Assembly (NCBI GenBank): GCA_050998805.1
Contig: JBPCPV010000016.1
Location: 32,456 to 96,455, forward strand
DNA: 64,000 bases
Reading direction: 5' to 3'
Source of the DNA: JAICKM01 sp050998805
GTDB lineage: Bacteria; Chloroflexota; Chloroflexia; QHBQ01; JAICKM01
Shown one piece after another: positions 1-8,097 of the stretch. The number at the start of each line of letters is the position of its first letter. The first letter of the stretch is position 1. The notes under the pieces are model-generated. The model did no database searches. It saw only the letters and a list, made by a program, of their open reading frames with translations, and was not told where the DNA came from. Position numbers and translations under genes: made by a program.

Positions 1-145
1 GCCGGTGGCCTCGGCAACGGCAGCCGAGCCGCCGTTGCCCACACCCCGGCCCGTCGGCTCCGGCACGCGGCGCTGCCGTACCTGCTCCGAGCCTCTGGCA
101 CCGGGCGCGGCCTTCTGCACGAACTGCGGCACACCGGTCACATGA
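1..145 (+). CDS. C-terminal end of a zinc-ribbon protein (partial)
   Basis: An open frame entering from the left edge (codons start at base 2) ends at TGA 143-145. Its last residues contain two CxxC knuckles, CRTC and CTNC, about 15 residues apart, with the FCTNCGTPV ending typical of small zinc-ribbon domains attached to bacterial membrane or regulatory proteins. The preceding visible part is Pro/Ala-rich and looks like a linker. The stop lies one base before the ATG of the AI-2E-family gene, so the two are probably co-transcribed. The rest of the protein lies outside the window, so its function is unknown. Confidence 0.72.
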   Translation, partial: PVASATAAEPPLPTPRPVGSGTRRCRTCSEPLAPGAAFCTNCGTPVT

Positions 146-146
146 G

Positions 147-1430
147 ATGAACAACAACCGCTGGCTACAGGCCCTGATTATCCTGCTGGTGGTTATTGCA
201 GCGTCGTGGCTCGCCAGCCAGCTTTGGTTGCTGATCATCCAGTTCGCGGGCATCATCCTGCTGTTTTTCCTGGCGTGGCTGCTCGCCTTCGCGCTCAGTC
301 CGATGGCGCGGCGGCTCCAGGCGGCGGGGCTGGCCCAGCCTCCGGCGGTCACTATAGTCTACCTGGCGATGCTGCTCGTGCTGGCGCTGACCGGGCTGCT
401 CCTCTTCCCGATCTTGGCCGTCCAGATCCAGACGCTGATCAACAACACCCCAGGCTACACCACACAGTTGGAGAATCTCAGTATCCAGATGCAGGATCAG
501 CTCCAGACCTGGGGCGTGCGTGTCCAAGACATCAACTTCAGCAGCCTCTACGGCACACTCGGCGAGCAAGTGAAGAACGTCGGCGGCAGCGTGCTCAACT
601 TCGTGACCGGACTGGCGGCCTTCCTGTTCAACGCGATCATCGTGCTGCTGCTCTCTTTCTACTTCATGAAGGACGGCACGCGGATGTTCAACAACGCCGT
701 GGCGATCTTGCCGCCGACGCTGGCCGAAGAGGTCGAGTTGATGGGCACCTCTATCGGGCGGGCGTTCGGCGGCTTCCTGCGCGGCCAACTCCTCTTCGCG
801 CTGCTCTACGGCATTATAAACGCAATAATCATGCAGTTGTTCGGGCTGGATTATGTGCTGATCGCGTCTATTGTCGCGGGGCTGTTGATGGTGATCCCCC
901 TGCTCGGCGGCTTCCTCGCCTATGTGCCGCCATTGCTGGTCGCTCTGGTGACGCCGAGCGCGGCGGGCAACTGGTGGCTGCTGCTGCTGGTGCTGTTCGT
1001 CGTGCAGACGCTGATGGTGCAGGTGGTCAGCCCCCGTATCATGGGCCAGGCGGTGGGGATGCACCCGCTGTTCGTGATCGCTGCGCTGCTGATCGGTCTA
1101 CAGCTCGCGGGGCCGTGGGGCGCGCTCTTCGGTATCCCTGTCGCCGGAGTGCTCTACCAGGTAGCAGGACCATATACGGCGCGTCTGCGCGGCTTCTTCG
1201 ATGTGCCCACGCCCGAAGAACCGGCCCTGGCCCTCGAAGGCACCACACCGGCTGCGGTGGTTGCTCTGCCCGAGGCCCAACTCATGAGCGCCGTGCCGAC
1301 CCCGACGCCTCTCGTTGCCGATGTGCGGAGGACGCGTACGCGGATACCAACTCCGCAGGCATCAGTCGGCATGCTCGTCCGCGGCCTGGGTCGGCGCGTC
1401 CAGGCTGTTCGCCGCCGCAGCCGCCCTTGA
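147..1430 (+). CDS. AI-2E family permease-like membrane protein
   Basis: A 427-residue integral membrane protein. Two hydrophobic helices lie in the first 85 residues, then a soluble segment of about 70 residues, then a cluster of helices at about 150-345. This is the layout of the AI-2E/PerM/TqsA family (PF01594). The central GGFLRGQLL and VIPLLGGFLAYVPP stretches are characteristic. Members export or exchange small solutes, and some are Na+/H+ antiporters, so the family name does not prove AI-2 transport. Odd: a hydrophilic tail of about 70 residues ending in Arg-rich sequence follows the last helix. The start lies immediately after the zinc-ribbon stop and has no strong Shine-Dalgarno, which suggests translational coupling. 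Confidence 0.85.
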   Translation: MNNNRWLQALIILLVVIAASWLASQLWLLIIQFAGIILLFFLAWLLAFALSPMARRLQAAGLAQPPAVTIVYLAMLLVLALTGLLLFPILAVQIQTLINNTPGYTTQLENLSIQMQDQLQTWGVRVQDINFSSLYGTLGEQVKNVGGSVLNFVTGLAAFLFNAIIVLLLSFYFMKDGTRMFNNAVAILPPTLAEEVELMGTSIGRAFGGFLRGQLLFALLYGIINAIIMQLFGLDYVLIASIVAGLLMVIPLLGGFLAYVPPLLVALVTPSAAGNWWLLLLVLFVVQTLMVQVVSPRIMGQAVGMHPLFVIAALLIGLQLAGPWGALFGIPVAGVLYQVAGPYTARLRGFFDVPTPEEPALALEGTTPAAVVALPEAQLMSAVPTPTPLVADVRRTRTRIPTPQASVGMLVRGLGRRVQAVRRRSRP

Positions 1431-3208
1431 GGCGTCATCTCGTCGTACTCGTCGGCTACGCCGCGCTCACAATGTTGCTCACCTGGCCCCTCGCGGCAGA
1501 GTTCGGCACGGCGGTGCCCGGCGGCGGCGACGCCTGGCAGCATATCTGGAACCTCTGGTGGATGCGTAAAGCCCTCGCCGACCTGCACACCAACCCCTTT
1601 TACACAAACTACCTATACTATCCACACGGCGTCACGCTGCTGTTCCACACCCTGGTGCCGCTCGAAGGCGCGCTCACAGTCCCCTTCCAGCTTGCCGGAG
1701 TGGACCTGGTGCCGCTCTACAACGGTCTGCTCGCGCTCTCCTTTGTGCTCGCCGGTTACGCCACATGGCTGCTGGTGCGCGACCTGACAGGCTGTGACGG
1801 GGCGGCGTTTGTCGCCGGGGCCGCCTTCGCGTTCTGCCCTTACCACCTCGGCCACCTGCTCGGCCACCTGAACCTCGCCTCGTTGCAGTGGATACCATTC
1901 TACCTCTGGACGCTCTTCCGCGCCTGTGGAGCGCCGGGGAGTGCTCTTTCTGTGTCACATCGAAGCATCTGGTGGGCAGTGGTCGCGGGTATCTTTCTGG
2001 CGGCTAATGCGTTCACGGAATTGATCTATGTGGCGTTCCTCGGCGTGTTCACCGCAGGCTACCTGCTCTGGCGGCTGCTCGCGGAGACGCGGGGGCGCGA
2101 CGGGTTGAGGGCCTGGGGGCCGACAGCGGTGCGGCTGGCGGTGATGGGGGCGGTGTTCGGGGCGCTCGCCGGGCCGTTGCTCTACATCATCGCGGTCGCC
2201 GAACAGGGGCAGACCTGGATGACGCTGCCGCCGCGCGAAACCCTCGTCTATTCGTCGGACCTGGTCGACTCCTTCGTTCCGTCTGCGCTCCACACATTCT
2301 GGTCAGCCCCCGCGAAGGCGCTCGAAAAGGCGTATCCCCAGCGGGACACGGCGGAGCGGTCGGTCTTCCTCGGCTACACGACGCTCCTGGTGGGGGCGGC
2401 GGGGCTGGCGGCCTTCCGGCGGCGGCGGGGAGTGTGGTTTTGGGCGGCGGCGGCGGTCGTGGCGTGGCTGCTTTCGCTCGGCCCGGTGATGCATGTCCTG
2501 GGACACAGCAGCTTCAGCGTCTTCGGCTCGACGATACCGATGCCCTATCTCGCGCTCTACAGCCTGGTGCCGGGCTTCAGCGTGATGCGGGTGCCGGCGC
2601 GGTTCGTCGTGCTGGCGAGCCTGGCGCTTGCCGTGCTGGTCGGCTACGCACTCTCCGGCTGGAGCGACTGGCTGTCTGCCAGGCAGGTAAAGGACGAGGC
2701 CAAACCCCGCCGACCGCCGGTGCGCCCACTGGTCTATGCCCTCGTCACCGCTCTGATCGCGCTCGATTCGCTCTCGGTGCCCTACCCGATGGCCGCCGTC
2801 GGCTACCACATCCAGTTCTACGAGCGCATCGCCAAGCAGCCCGGCGACTTCGCGCTGCTCGAGCTGCCACTCCGCCCGATGTCCGACTACATGTCGTACC
2901 AGACGGTCCACGGCCACCCTATCGTCTACGGCTACCTGTCGCGCCAGCCGCCCGACAGCTTCGTGGGGGGCACCCCGGTACTCCACTGGCTGTTGAACAC
3001 CACACCGGTCTCCGCGCTCTCCGCCGGGGACGCGGCTGCCGGAGCAACTGCCCTGCACGGCGCGGGCATACGCTACGTCGTCGTCCACTGGTGGGCCTTC
3101 ACCGACGCGGAAGCCGCCGCGATGCGCGCCAAACTCGCCGCCATGTTCCCCGGCCAGACCCCCGAAGACGACCCGGCGGATCGCATGGCAATTTACACCA
3201 CGCGGTAG
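1427..3208 (+). CDS. Polytopic membrane glycosyltransferase-like protein
   Basis: A 593-residue protein with about ten hydrophobic helices. An early acidic loop (GGGDAWQHIWNLWW, residues about 27-40) follows helix 1, as in GT-C lipid-linked sugar transferases where an Asp in the first extracytoplasmic loop is catalytic. The C-terminal 150 residues are soluble. This resembles the loosely defined Chloroflexota proteins annotated as PMT- or YfhO-like, but the exact substrate cannot be read. The frame is open further upstream only because it shadows the AI-2E gene. TTG 1427 overlaps that gene's TGA and is the first start that leaves helix 1 intact, so I chose it. Start confidence is moderate. Confidence 0.7.
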   Translation: MRRHLVVLVGYAALTMLLTWPLAAEFGTAVPGGGDAWQHIWNLWWMRKALADLHTNPFYTNYLYYPHGVTLLFHTLVPLEGALTVPFQLAGVDLVPLYNGLLALSFVLAGYATWLLVRDLTGCDGAAFVAGAAFAFCPYHLGHLLGHLNLASLQWIPFYLWTLFRACGAPGSALSVSHRSIWWAVVAGIFLAANAFTELIYVAFLGVFTAGYLLWRLLAETRGRDGLRAWGPTAVRLAVMGAVFGALAGPLLYIIAVAEQGQTWMTLPPRETLVYSSDLVDSFVPSALHTFWSAPAKALEKAYPQRDTAERSVFLGYTTLLVGAAGLAAFRRRRGVWFWAAAAVVAWLLSLGPVMHVLGHSSFSVFGSTIPMPYLALYSLVPGFSVMRVPARFVVLASLALAVLVGYALSGWSDWLSARQVKDEAKPRRPPVRPLVYALVTALIALDSLSVPYPMAAVGYHIQFYERIAKQPGDFALLELPLRPMSDYMSYQTVHGHPIVYGYLSRQPPDSFVGGTPVLHWLLNTTPVSALSAGDAAAGATALHGAGIRYVVVHWWAFTDAEAAAMRAKLAAMFPGQTPEDDPADRMAIYTTR

Positions 3209-3215
3209 CAGCGAG

Positions 3216-3250
3216 TGGTTAGTGTTTGGTGTTTGGTGTTTGGTGGTTAG
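3216..3250 (+). repeat. Heptanucleotide repeat array (5 units)
   Basis: Five 7-bp units lie in perfect register: TGGTTAG, TGTTTGG three times, TGGTTAG. The array starts eight bases after the stop of the membrane glycosyltransferase-like gene. The same heptamer vocabulary recurs in other spacers of this window. Confidence 0.85.
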
Positions 3251-3333
3251 GGGGGAAAGTTCGGTCTGTAGATGGATGTGGAATGGTGGGGGATGGGGTA
3301 TACTATCGCAGAGGGCGAACGGAGGTGAAAAGA

Positions 3334-3495
3334 GTGCCCAAGATTGATAAGGCCGAGCGCCGGGAGCGCAAGAAGCGCAAGCAGATAGACGGTAAGTTCC
3401 AGAACGTGCGGTACAACACGCGCCGGGCCGGCGAGGGTTTGCTGCGCCGTGAAGTCGAGCGGACCACGCGCTTGAAGAAAGAGGAGCGTTCTTGA
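3334..3495 (+). CDS. Small basic hypothetical protein (53 aa)
   Basis: A 53-residue, strongly basic and charged protein (VPKIDKAERRERKKRK..., ending KKEERS) with no hydrophobic segment. GTG 3334 is preceded by GGAGG at 3321-3325 with eight intervening bases. The GTG at 3325 overlaps that site and is too close, so the Shine-Dalgarno sequence decides the start. The lysine/arginine pattern suggests nucleic-acid or ribosome contact, but I do not recognise the family. It sits between an array of 7-bp repeats and the promoter of the anti-sigma cassette; that promoter's -35 hexamer overlaps this gene's stop codon. Confidence 0.6.
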   Translation: MPKIDKAERRERKKRKQIDGKFQNVRYNTRRAGEGLLRREVERTTRLKKEERS

Positions 3496-3520
3496 CAATG
3501 CCGCAGAATCGTGCTAAGGT
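3492..3520 (+). promoter_or_regulatory. Sigma-70 type promoter for the STAS/anti-sigma cassette
   Basis: TTGACA 3492-3497, a 17-bp spacer, then TAAGGT 3515-3520 preceded by TGC (extended -10). The start codon of the first STAS gene is 34 bp downstream with AAAGGA in front of it. Confidence 0.7.
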
Positions 3521-3554
3521 CACCGTGGCTAGGGTTAAGTAAAGGAACACGGAC

Positions 3555-3932
3555 TTGGCTCAGGAACTGAAAGTAAGCACACGGCAGGTGCCCGAGGCAA
3601 CAACCCTCGACTTGCAGGGTGATCTGACGGGGCTCGCCGACGCGGACCTGATGCGCGCCTATCATGCGGCGGTCGCTTCGGGTGCCGCAAACCTTGTGCT
3701 GAACTTCGTCGGCACCGAATACATCAACAGCGCAGGGATCGGCATAATCATAAGCCTGCTGACCGAGGCCCGCGCCGCCGGCGTGACGCTGGTTATCTGC
3801 GGCCTCAGCCCGCACTACCAGAAGATATTCCGCATGGTGGGGCTGACACAGTATGCCGAGGTCTTCGAGACCGAGGCGGCGGCAATCGAAGACCTCATGA
3901 GCCGTGGCAGTGGGGCATCCGCTACACTATGA
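3555..3932 (+). CDS. STAS-domain anti-sigma factor antagonist (SpoIIAA/RsbV-like)
   Basis: A 125-residue single STAS domain. In partner switching such proteins bind an anti-sigma kinase when unphosphorylated and release the sigma factor. The expected phosphorylation site is present as YINSAGI with Ser59. TTG start 3555 has AAAGGA nine bases upstream; a TTGACA-N17-TAAGGT promoter lies just before. The stop overlaps the ATG of the next gene (ATGA), so it is translationally coupled to its probable kinase partner. The last 40 residues (LSPHYQKIFRMVG...) are nearly identical to those of the second STAS gene at 4338, indicating tandem duplication. No sigma factor or PP2C phosphatase lies nearby. 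Confidence 0.88.
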   Translation: MAQELKVSTRQVPEATTLDLQGDLTGLADADLMRAYHAAVASGAANLVLNFVGTEYINSAGIGIIISLLTEARAAGVTLVICGLSPHYQKIFRMVGLTQYAEVFETEAAAIEDLMSRGSGASATL

Positions 3933-4357
3933 GCACCGACAAGCGTGTGGTCCAGCTGCACATCCCCAGCGAGCTTGGCTACGAAAAGGTCGCCATGGGG
4001 GCGGCGCAGAGCCTGGCCCAGCGCATGGGCTTCAGCAACGGCCGTATACTCGACCTGCAAACCGCTATCGCCGAGGCTTGCATAAACGCGATGGAGCACG
4101 GCAACCGGCTGAACGCCGCGCAACGGGTCGAAGTCATCTTCACTGTAGAAGAAAACGCCCTGGCGGTCGACGTCAACGATAAGGGCAAAGGCGCGGAGTT
4201 CGGCGAGCCGGAGCTAGGCACTCACGACAAGCACCGCGGCATGGGGATGTACATCATCAAGCAGTTGGTTGACGAGGTGGAATGGCAGGCGCAGCCGCAT
4301 GGGCAGGTGCGTATGGTGATCTACCTCGAGCGGGACAATGGGGCCGCCGGTGAATAA
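3929..4357 (+). CDS. Anti-sigma factor serine kinase (RsbW/SpoIIAB-like ATPase)
   Basis: A 142-residue GHKL-type ATPase domain (HATPase_c_2). The N box is AEACINAMEHGN, the G1 box is NDKGKG, and the G2 region is HRGMGMYIIKQLVDEV. It is predicted to phosphorylate the conserved Ser of the flanking STAS proteins and to bind a sigma factor. It overlaps both neighbours: the upstream stop by four bases and the downstream STAS start by 20 bases. The family is well established; the identity of the controlled sigma factor is not visible here. Confidence 0.88.
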   Translation: MSTDKRVVQLHIPSELGYEKVAMGAAQSLAQRMGFSNGRILDLQTAIAEACINAMEHGNRLNAAQRVEVIFTVEENALAVDVNDKGKGAEFGEPELGTHDKHRGMGMYIIKQLVDEVEWQAQPHGQVRMVIYLERDNGAAGE

Positions 4358-4742
4358 GCGTGACACAATAGAGCATAGGGACACGGGCACCGGTGGGGAA
4401 TCGCAGATTACGCTCCGCCCACTGCCCGACGCGACGATCATAGACCTGAAAGGCGACGTGACCAGCTTCTCGGACGCTGGCCTGCACGCCGGCTTCGACA
4501 AGGCGTCGGCGCGGGGCCTGACGTTCATCATCCTGAACTTCACCGGCGTGGAGTACGTCAACAGCGCAGGGATCGCCACCGTGATTTCGCTGCTCTCGGA
4601 GGCCCGGAGCCGGGAGCAACAGTTGCTGATCGTCGGCCTCAGCCCGCACTACCAGAAGATATTCCGCATGGTCGGCGTGGCCCGCTATGCCGAGATATTC
4701 GAGACGGAGGACGAGGCGCTGGCGAGGGTCGTGTCGAGCTAA
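4338..4742 (+). CDS. Second STAS-domain anti-sigma factor antagonist
   Basis: A 134-residue STAS protein with phospho-site YVNSAGI (Ser76 if ATG 4338 is used). Its N-terminus, about 23 residues before the STAS fold, overlaps the kinase gene; GTG 4350 is an alternative start. Its C-terminal third matches the STAS protein at 3555 almost residue for residue, while the N-terminal halves have diverged. This suggests two antagonists competing for one kinase, perhaps sensing different inputs. Its TAA overlaps the stop codon of the convergent SH3b gene. Confidence 0.85.
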   Translation: MGPPVNKRDTIEHRDTGTGGESQITLRPLPDATIIDLKGDVTSFSDAGLHAGFDKASARGLTFIILNFTGVEYVNSAGIATVISLLSEARSREQQLLIVGLSPHYQKIFRMVGVARYAEIFETEDEALARVVSS

Positions 4743-5380
4743 GGCCCCGATGCCGGTGCCACATATTGCGCCGGAACCCAGCCGGTTTGCGGGCTGTTGC
4801 TCTGCGTGCGGACGTTGCGCCAGGCCTTGCCGTCGGTCGTCACGTCGAGGCCGACAAGCGCGAGGATAGTCTTTTCGGGCACGGCGATGGTGCGGTTCGA
4901 GTTGTCCCGTGGGTCGGTGCGGATGTAGACGCCGCTCCCCCCGGTGTTGGTCACAACGACATAGCCTATGGGGGCGGGCGGCGGTGGCGGTGGGAACGTG
5001 GCGGTGGGTATGGCGGGTACTGCGGACGGTGTGGGGCTGGGCGGTAACGCAGTGGGCGCGGGCAGAGCGGTCGGCGCGGGAGGCTCGGCGGTCAGCGTTG
5101 GCGTGAGTTCGGGAGCGGGCAGGGGCGTCACCCCGCCGAGGTCGGCTTCGGGCGTGCCGCCGGGCGTGGGCGTCGTGAGGCTGAACAGCGCCGGTAGCTG
5201 GATCGCCTGAATCTTCGCGGTGAGGGCCGGAGCGACTACCTGGGCGAAGAAAAAGAAGCCGATCAGCGCGGCCACCGCGACCAGGCTGAGGCCGGAGCAG
5301 CCGACCCGGGCCGGTGGGCGGTAGAGCGGGCGGTCGCCGGAGTCGAGCGGCAGGCGTGGTGCGGGGGCGGGGCTGGGCAC
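4739..5380 (-). CDS. Membrane-anchored SH3b-domain protein
   Basis: A 213-residue protein. Residues 1-27 are cytoplasmic and Pro/Arg-rich, one membrane helix spans about 28-50, a Pro/Thr/Ala-rich stalk spans about 65-135, and a bacterial SH3 domain spans about 138-205 (VYIRTDPRDNSN..., ending TGWVPAQYV). SH3b domains usually bind cell-wall or surface ligands. GTG 5380 follows the fmt stop by three bases and has GGAG within the fmt 3' end, so it is the last gene of the def-moaDEA-fmt operon. Its function in that operon is unclear. Confidence 0.75.
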   Translation of the reverse strand: MPSPAPAPRLPLDSGDRPLYRPPARVGCSGLSLVAVAALIGFFFFAQVVAPALTAKIQAIQLPALFSLTTPTPGGTPEADLGGVTPLPAPELTPTLTAEPPAPTALPAPTALPPSPTPSAVPAIPTATFPPPPPPAPIGYVVVTNTGGSGVYIRTDPRDNSNRTIAVPEKTILALVGLDVTTDGKAWRNVRTQSNSPQTGWVPAQYVAPASGP

Positions 5381-5383
5381 CGC

Positions 5384-6343
5384 CTACTCCAGGACCGCGC
5401 TGGCGAACGCAGGATAGCCGTGCAGGAAGCCGGTGGCTAGGACGGCGGGCTTGCCTTCGAGCTGCACCTGCCGGAGTTCGAGCCATCCCTCGCCGCAGCA
5501 GACCGCGAGCCGCCGCTCCCCACCCTCGGCGTTCGGCAGCAGCTCGGCCACGAGACGCACGCGCCCCGGCTCCCCACACCCGCCGGCATCGGGCAGCAGG
5601 GCGACGGCGAGGATCTTAAGGCGGCGGCCTACCCAGGCGGTGAATGTGCCCGGCCAGGGGTCGTAGGCGCGGACCTGGCGCTCGAGCGCCGCTGCGGGCC
5701 GGGTCCATTCCATACGTCCGTCCTCCTTACTCAGCAGGCGGCAGACAGTGACGCCCTCAGTCGGCTGGGGTTGGGCGCGAGCCTCTCCGCGCAGCACGCA
5801 GGCCAGCGTCTCGGCCAGCAGATCGGCACCTTGCTTGGCGAGGCGTGCGCCGAGGGTGGCCGCCGTGTCGTCGGGGGCGACAGGGGCCAGCTCCTGGGCG
5901 AGGAGGGGGCCACTGTCCATACCGGCGTCCATGCGGATCACGCTGACGCCGGTTGTGGCGTCCCCCTCCAGGATCGCCGCGTTGATCGGTGTGGGGCCGC
6001 GCCAACGGGGGAGCAGCGACGGATGGAGGTTGAGGCAGCTGTAGGGCGGGATCTCGAGGACGGTGCGCCGCAGTATCTCACCGTAGGCCACCACGACAAT
6101 CGCCGCGGGGTTCTCCTGCCTGATCTGCTCGACAGCCGCCGGGTCGCGCAACGTCGGAGGCTGGAGGACGGGCAAGCCCAACTCGGTCGCAGCCTGCTTC
6201 ACGGGGGACGGCTGTGGGGCACCGCTCCGCCCTGCCGGACGGTCGGGCTGGGTCAGCACGGTCAGCGGGTAGCCTGCGGCGGCCAGGCGGCGGAGGCTGG
6301 GGACGGCGAAGGCGGGGGTGCCCATGAAGAGGATGGGTTGCAT
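5384..6343 (-). CDS. fmt: Methionyl-tRNA formyltransferase
   Basis: A 319-residue enzyme that formylates Met-tRNAfMet with 10-formyl-THF. The N-terminus carries FMGTPAFAVPSLRRL. The catalytic region has LNLHPSLLPRWRGPTPIN with the conserved Asn/His, followed by GVSVIRMDAGMDSGP with the conserved Asp. The C-terminal OB-like domain spans about 210-315. Length is normal for the family. It is four bases downstream of moaA in the same operon as def. The usual def-fmt adjacency is broken by three molybdopterin genes. Confidence 0.95.
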   Translation of the reverse strand: MQPILFMGTPAFAVPSLRRLAAAGYPLTVLTQPDRPAGRSGAPQPSPVKQAATELGLPVLQPPTLRDPAAVEQIRQENPAAIVVVAYGEILRRTVLEIPPYSCLNLHPSLLPRWRGPTPINAAILEGDATTGVSVIRMDAGMDSGPLLAQELAPVAPDDTAATLGARLAKQGADLLAETLACVLRGEARAQPQPTEGVTVCRLLSKEDGRMEWTRPAAALERQVRAYDPWPGTFTAWVGRRLKILAVALLPDAGGCGEPGRVRLVAELLPNAEGGERRLAVCCGEGWLELRQVQLEGKPAVLATGFLHGYPAFASAVLE

Positions 6344-6347
6344 GGGG

Positions 6348-7355
6348 CTAACCGCCTATGTGCGACATCTCGACCTTCGGGGCGCGCGCCGTCGCCAGGG
6401 TGCGGATCTCGGAGTAGCGGTCGCCTCGCAGCCTCCAGACACGGCCCAGGAGCGCGGCGATCTCGTCGTCGGATGCCCCGGCGCGCAGTGGGGCGCGAAA
6501 GTCGGTGCCCACCTGCGCGAAGAGGCAGGTGTAGAGGCTGCCCTCAGACGACAGGCGGGCGCGGGTGCAGGCCCCGCAGAACGGCTGGGTGACCGAGGTG
6601 ATGACGCCGATCTCGCCCTTGCCGTCCTTATATCGCCAGCGGCGGGCGACCTCGCCCCGGTAGTTCGGGTCGGCCGGCTCTAGCGGGAGTTCGGCGTCGA
6701 TCATGCGGACAATCTCTGCGCCGCTCACAACGTCGTCGAGCCGCCAGCCGTTCGTGGAGCCGACATCCATGTACTCGATGAAGCGCAGGATGTAGCCGGT
6801 CTCGCGGAAGTAGCGCGCCATCTCGACGACCGAGGCGTCGTTCGCGCCCCGCTTGACGACCATGTTGATCTTGATCGGCCAAAGTCCGGCGGCGCGGGCG
6901 GCCTCTATCCCCGCCAGCACACGCTCGACAGGGAAATCCACGTCGTTCAACGCCTTGAATACGGAATTGTCGAGCGAGTCGAGGCTGACGGTGATCCGGC
7001 GGAGGCCGGAGTCTTTGAGGGCCTGGGCCTTCTTGACGAGGAGTGAGCCGTTGGTGGTCAGCGTGAGGTCTTGCAGGCCGGGCAGTGGAGCCAGCATGGC
7101 GACGAGCTTCTCGATGTCGCGGCGGACAAGCGGCTCGCCTCCGGTTAGCCGGATCTTTTCGACGCCATGGGCGATGAAGATACGGGCCAGCCGTGTGATC
7201 TCCTCGAACGTGAGCAGTTCGCCGGGCGGCAGGAAGCGGAAATCGTGGCCGAAGACCTCTTTCGGCATACAGTAGGTACATCGGAAGTTGCAGCGATCCG
7301 TGACTGAGATACGCAAGTCACGGAGCGGGCGGTTTAGCGTGTCGGTAAGTGTCAC
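6348..7355 (-). CDS. moaA: GTP 3',8-cyclase MoaA (molybdopterin biosynthesis)
   Basis: A 335-residue radical SAM enzyme converting GTP to 3',8-cyclo-dihydro-GTP. The SAM cluster is CNFRCTYC (Cys22, 26, 29). LTGGEPLVRRD is the glycine-rich SAM motif. The second cluster is FCGACTRARLS plus a Cys 13 residues later, and the protein ends in the family's Gly-Gly. The frame is open 26 codons further up, but GTG 7355 is chosen because AAGGA lies at the right spacing and the family N-terminus (LRDLRISVTDRCNFRC) then has normal length. It lies 32 bases downstream of moaE in one operon. Confidence 0.95.
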   Translation of the reverse strand: MTLTDTLNRPLRDLRISVTDRCNFRCTYCMPKEVFGHDFRFLPPGELLTFEEITRLARIFIAHGVEKIRLTGGEPLVRRDIEKLVAMLAPLPGLQDLTLTTNGSLLVKKAQALKDSGLRRITVSLDSLDNSVFKALNDVDFPVERVLAGIEAARAAGLWPIKINMVVKRGANDASVVEMARYFRETGYILRFIEYMDVGSTNGWRLDDVVSGAEIVRMIDAELPLEPADPNYRGEVARRWRYKDGKGEIGVITSVTQPFCGACTRARLSSEGSLYTCLFAQVGTDFRAPLRAGASDDEIAALLGRVWRLRGDRYSEIRTLATARAPKVEMSHIGG

Positions 7356-7387
7356 CGGTATCCTTTCTGGACGGGTAATAGTGGGCA

Positions 7388-7846
7388 CTAACCGGCACCC
7401 TGGCCGATCCAGGCACTGCCGTCGTCGTACCACTCTTTTTTCCAGACCGGCACCGTGGCTTTGAGCCGGTCGAGCGCCTCCGCGCAGGCGGCGAAAGCCT
7501 CGGCCCGATGGGGCGCGGCGACCGCGATCACGACGCTGATCTCGCCGATAGCGAGCCGCCCGGTGCGGTGGCGGATGCCGATGCCGTGCAGCCCGTACTT
7601 GGCGGCGACATCTTCGCTGAGCGCGCGCATCTCGTGTTCGGCGAGGTCGGGGTAAGCCTCATATTCGAGCGCGACGACCTGGCGGCCCAAGTGGTTATCG
7701 CGCACCAGGCCGACGAACGTCACGACGGCTCCGTCGGCGTTCGTGCCGACCTCTGCGACCAACCGGTCCAGGGAGAGGGGCGCATCGGTGACCTCGAACG
7801 GGCCGAGGGCGGGGCCTGCCGCAGCCGGCATCTGCTCGGCGCTCAC
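7388..7846 (-). CDS. moaE: Molybdopterin synthase catalytic subunit MoaE
   Basis: A 152-residue MoaE protein: VVTFVGLVRDNHLGRQV, the LEYEAYPDLAEHEM region, HRTGRLAIGE, and the C-terminal VPVWKKEWYDDG with the active-site lysines. With MoaD it inserts the dithiolene sulfurs into precursor Z. GTG 7846 overlaps the moaD stop (GTGA), which favours coupling over the ATG five codons later. It is the third gene of the def operon. Confidence 0.93.
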   Translation of the reverse strand: MSAEQMPAAAGPALGPFEVTDAPLSLDRLVAEVGTNADGAVVTFVGLVRDNHLGRQVVALEYEAYPDLAEHEMRALSEDVAAKYGLHGIGIRHRTGRLAIGEISVVIAVAAPHRAEAFAACAEALDRLKATVPVWKKEWYDDGSAWIGQGAG

Positions 7847-8097
7847 CCGCCGCTCACCGGTGGCAAGAAGGCCACTGTGTCGCCGTCGTGCAGGGGGGTG
7901 TCGGCCTTCGCCCAGCCTCCGTTGACGGCGTAGGCGGTGTAGGCGGCCGCCGCGCTCGCCGCCCCCAACTGCGGGTGGGCGACAAGCAGGTGCTGCCATA
8001 GCTCGCCGACTGCGGTGCCGGCGGGCACCTCGACCCGGGCCTGCGGCCTGCCGGCGGTCTCTCTGTAGAGCGCGAAAAACCGTGCTGTGATTACCAT
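7843..8097 (-). CDS. moaD: Molybdopterin synthase sulfur carrier subunit MoaD
   Basis: An 84-residue ubiquitin-fold protein ending in Gly-Gly (FLPPVSGG), the C-terminus that becomes thiocarboxylated. The N-terminus ITARFFALYRETAGR matches the first strand and helix of the family. ATG 8097 overlaps the def stop (TAATG) and its stop overlaps the moaE GTG, so def-moaD-moaE are translationally coupled. Confidence 0.92.
   Translation of the reverse strand: MVITARFFALYRETAGRPQARVEVPAGTAVGELWQHLLVAHPQLGAASAAAAYTAYAVNGGWAKADTPLHDGDTVAFLPPVSGG

Noticed and set aside
206..1426. 5' part of the 1000-codon frame that ends at 3208.
   Set aside because: The first 400 codons run across the AI-2E gene in a different frame and are Arg/Ala-rich; homology-like features begin only after 1427.
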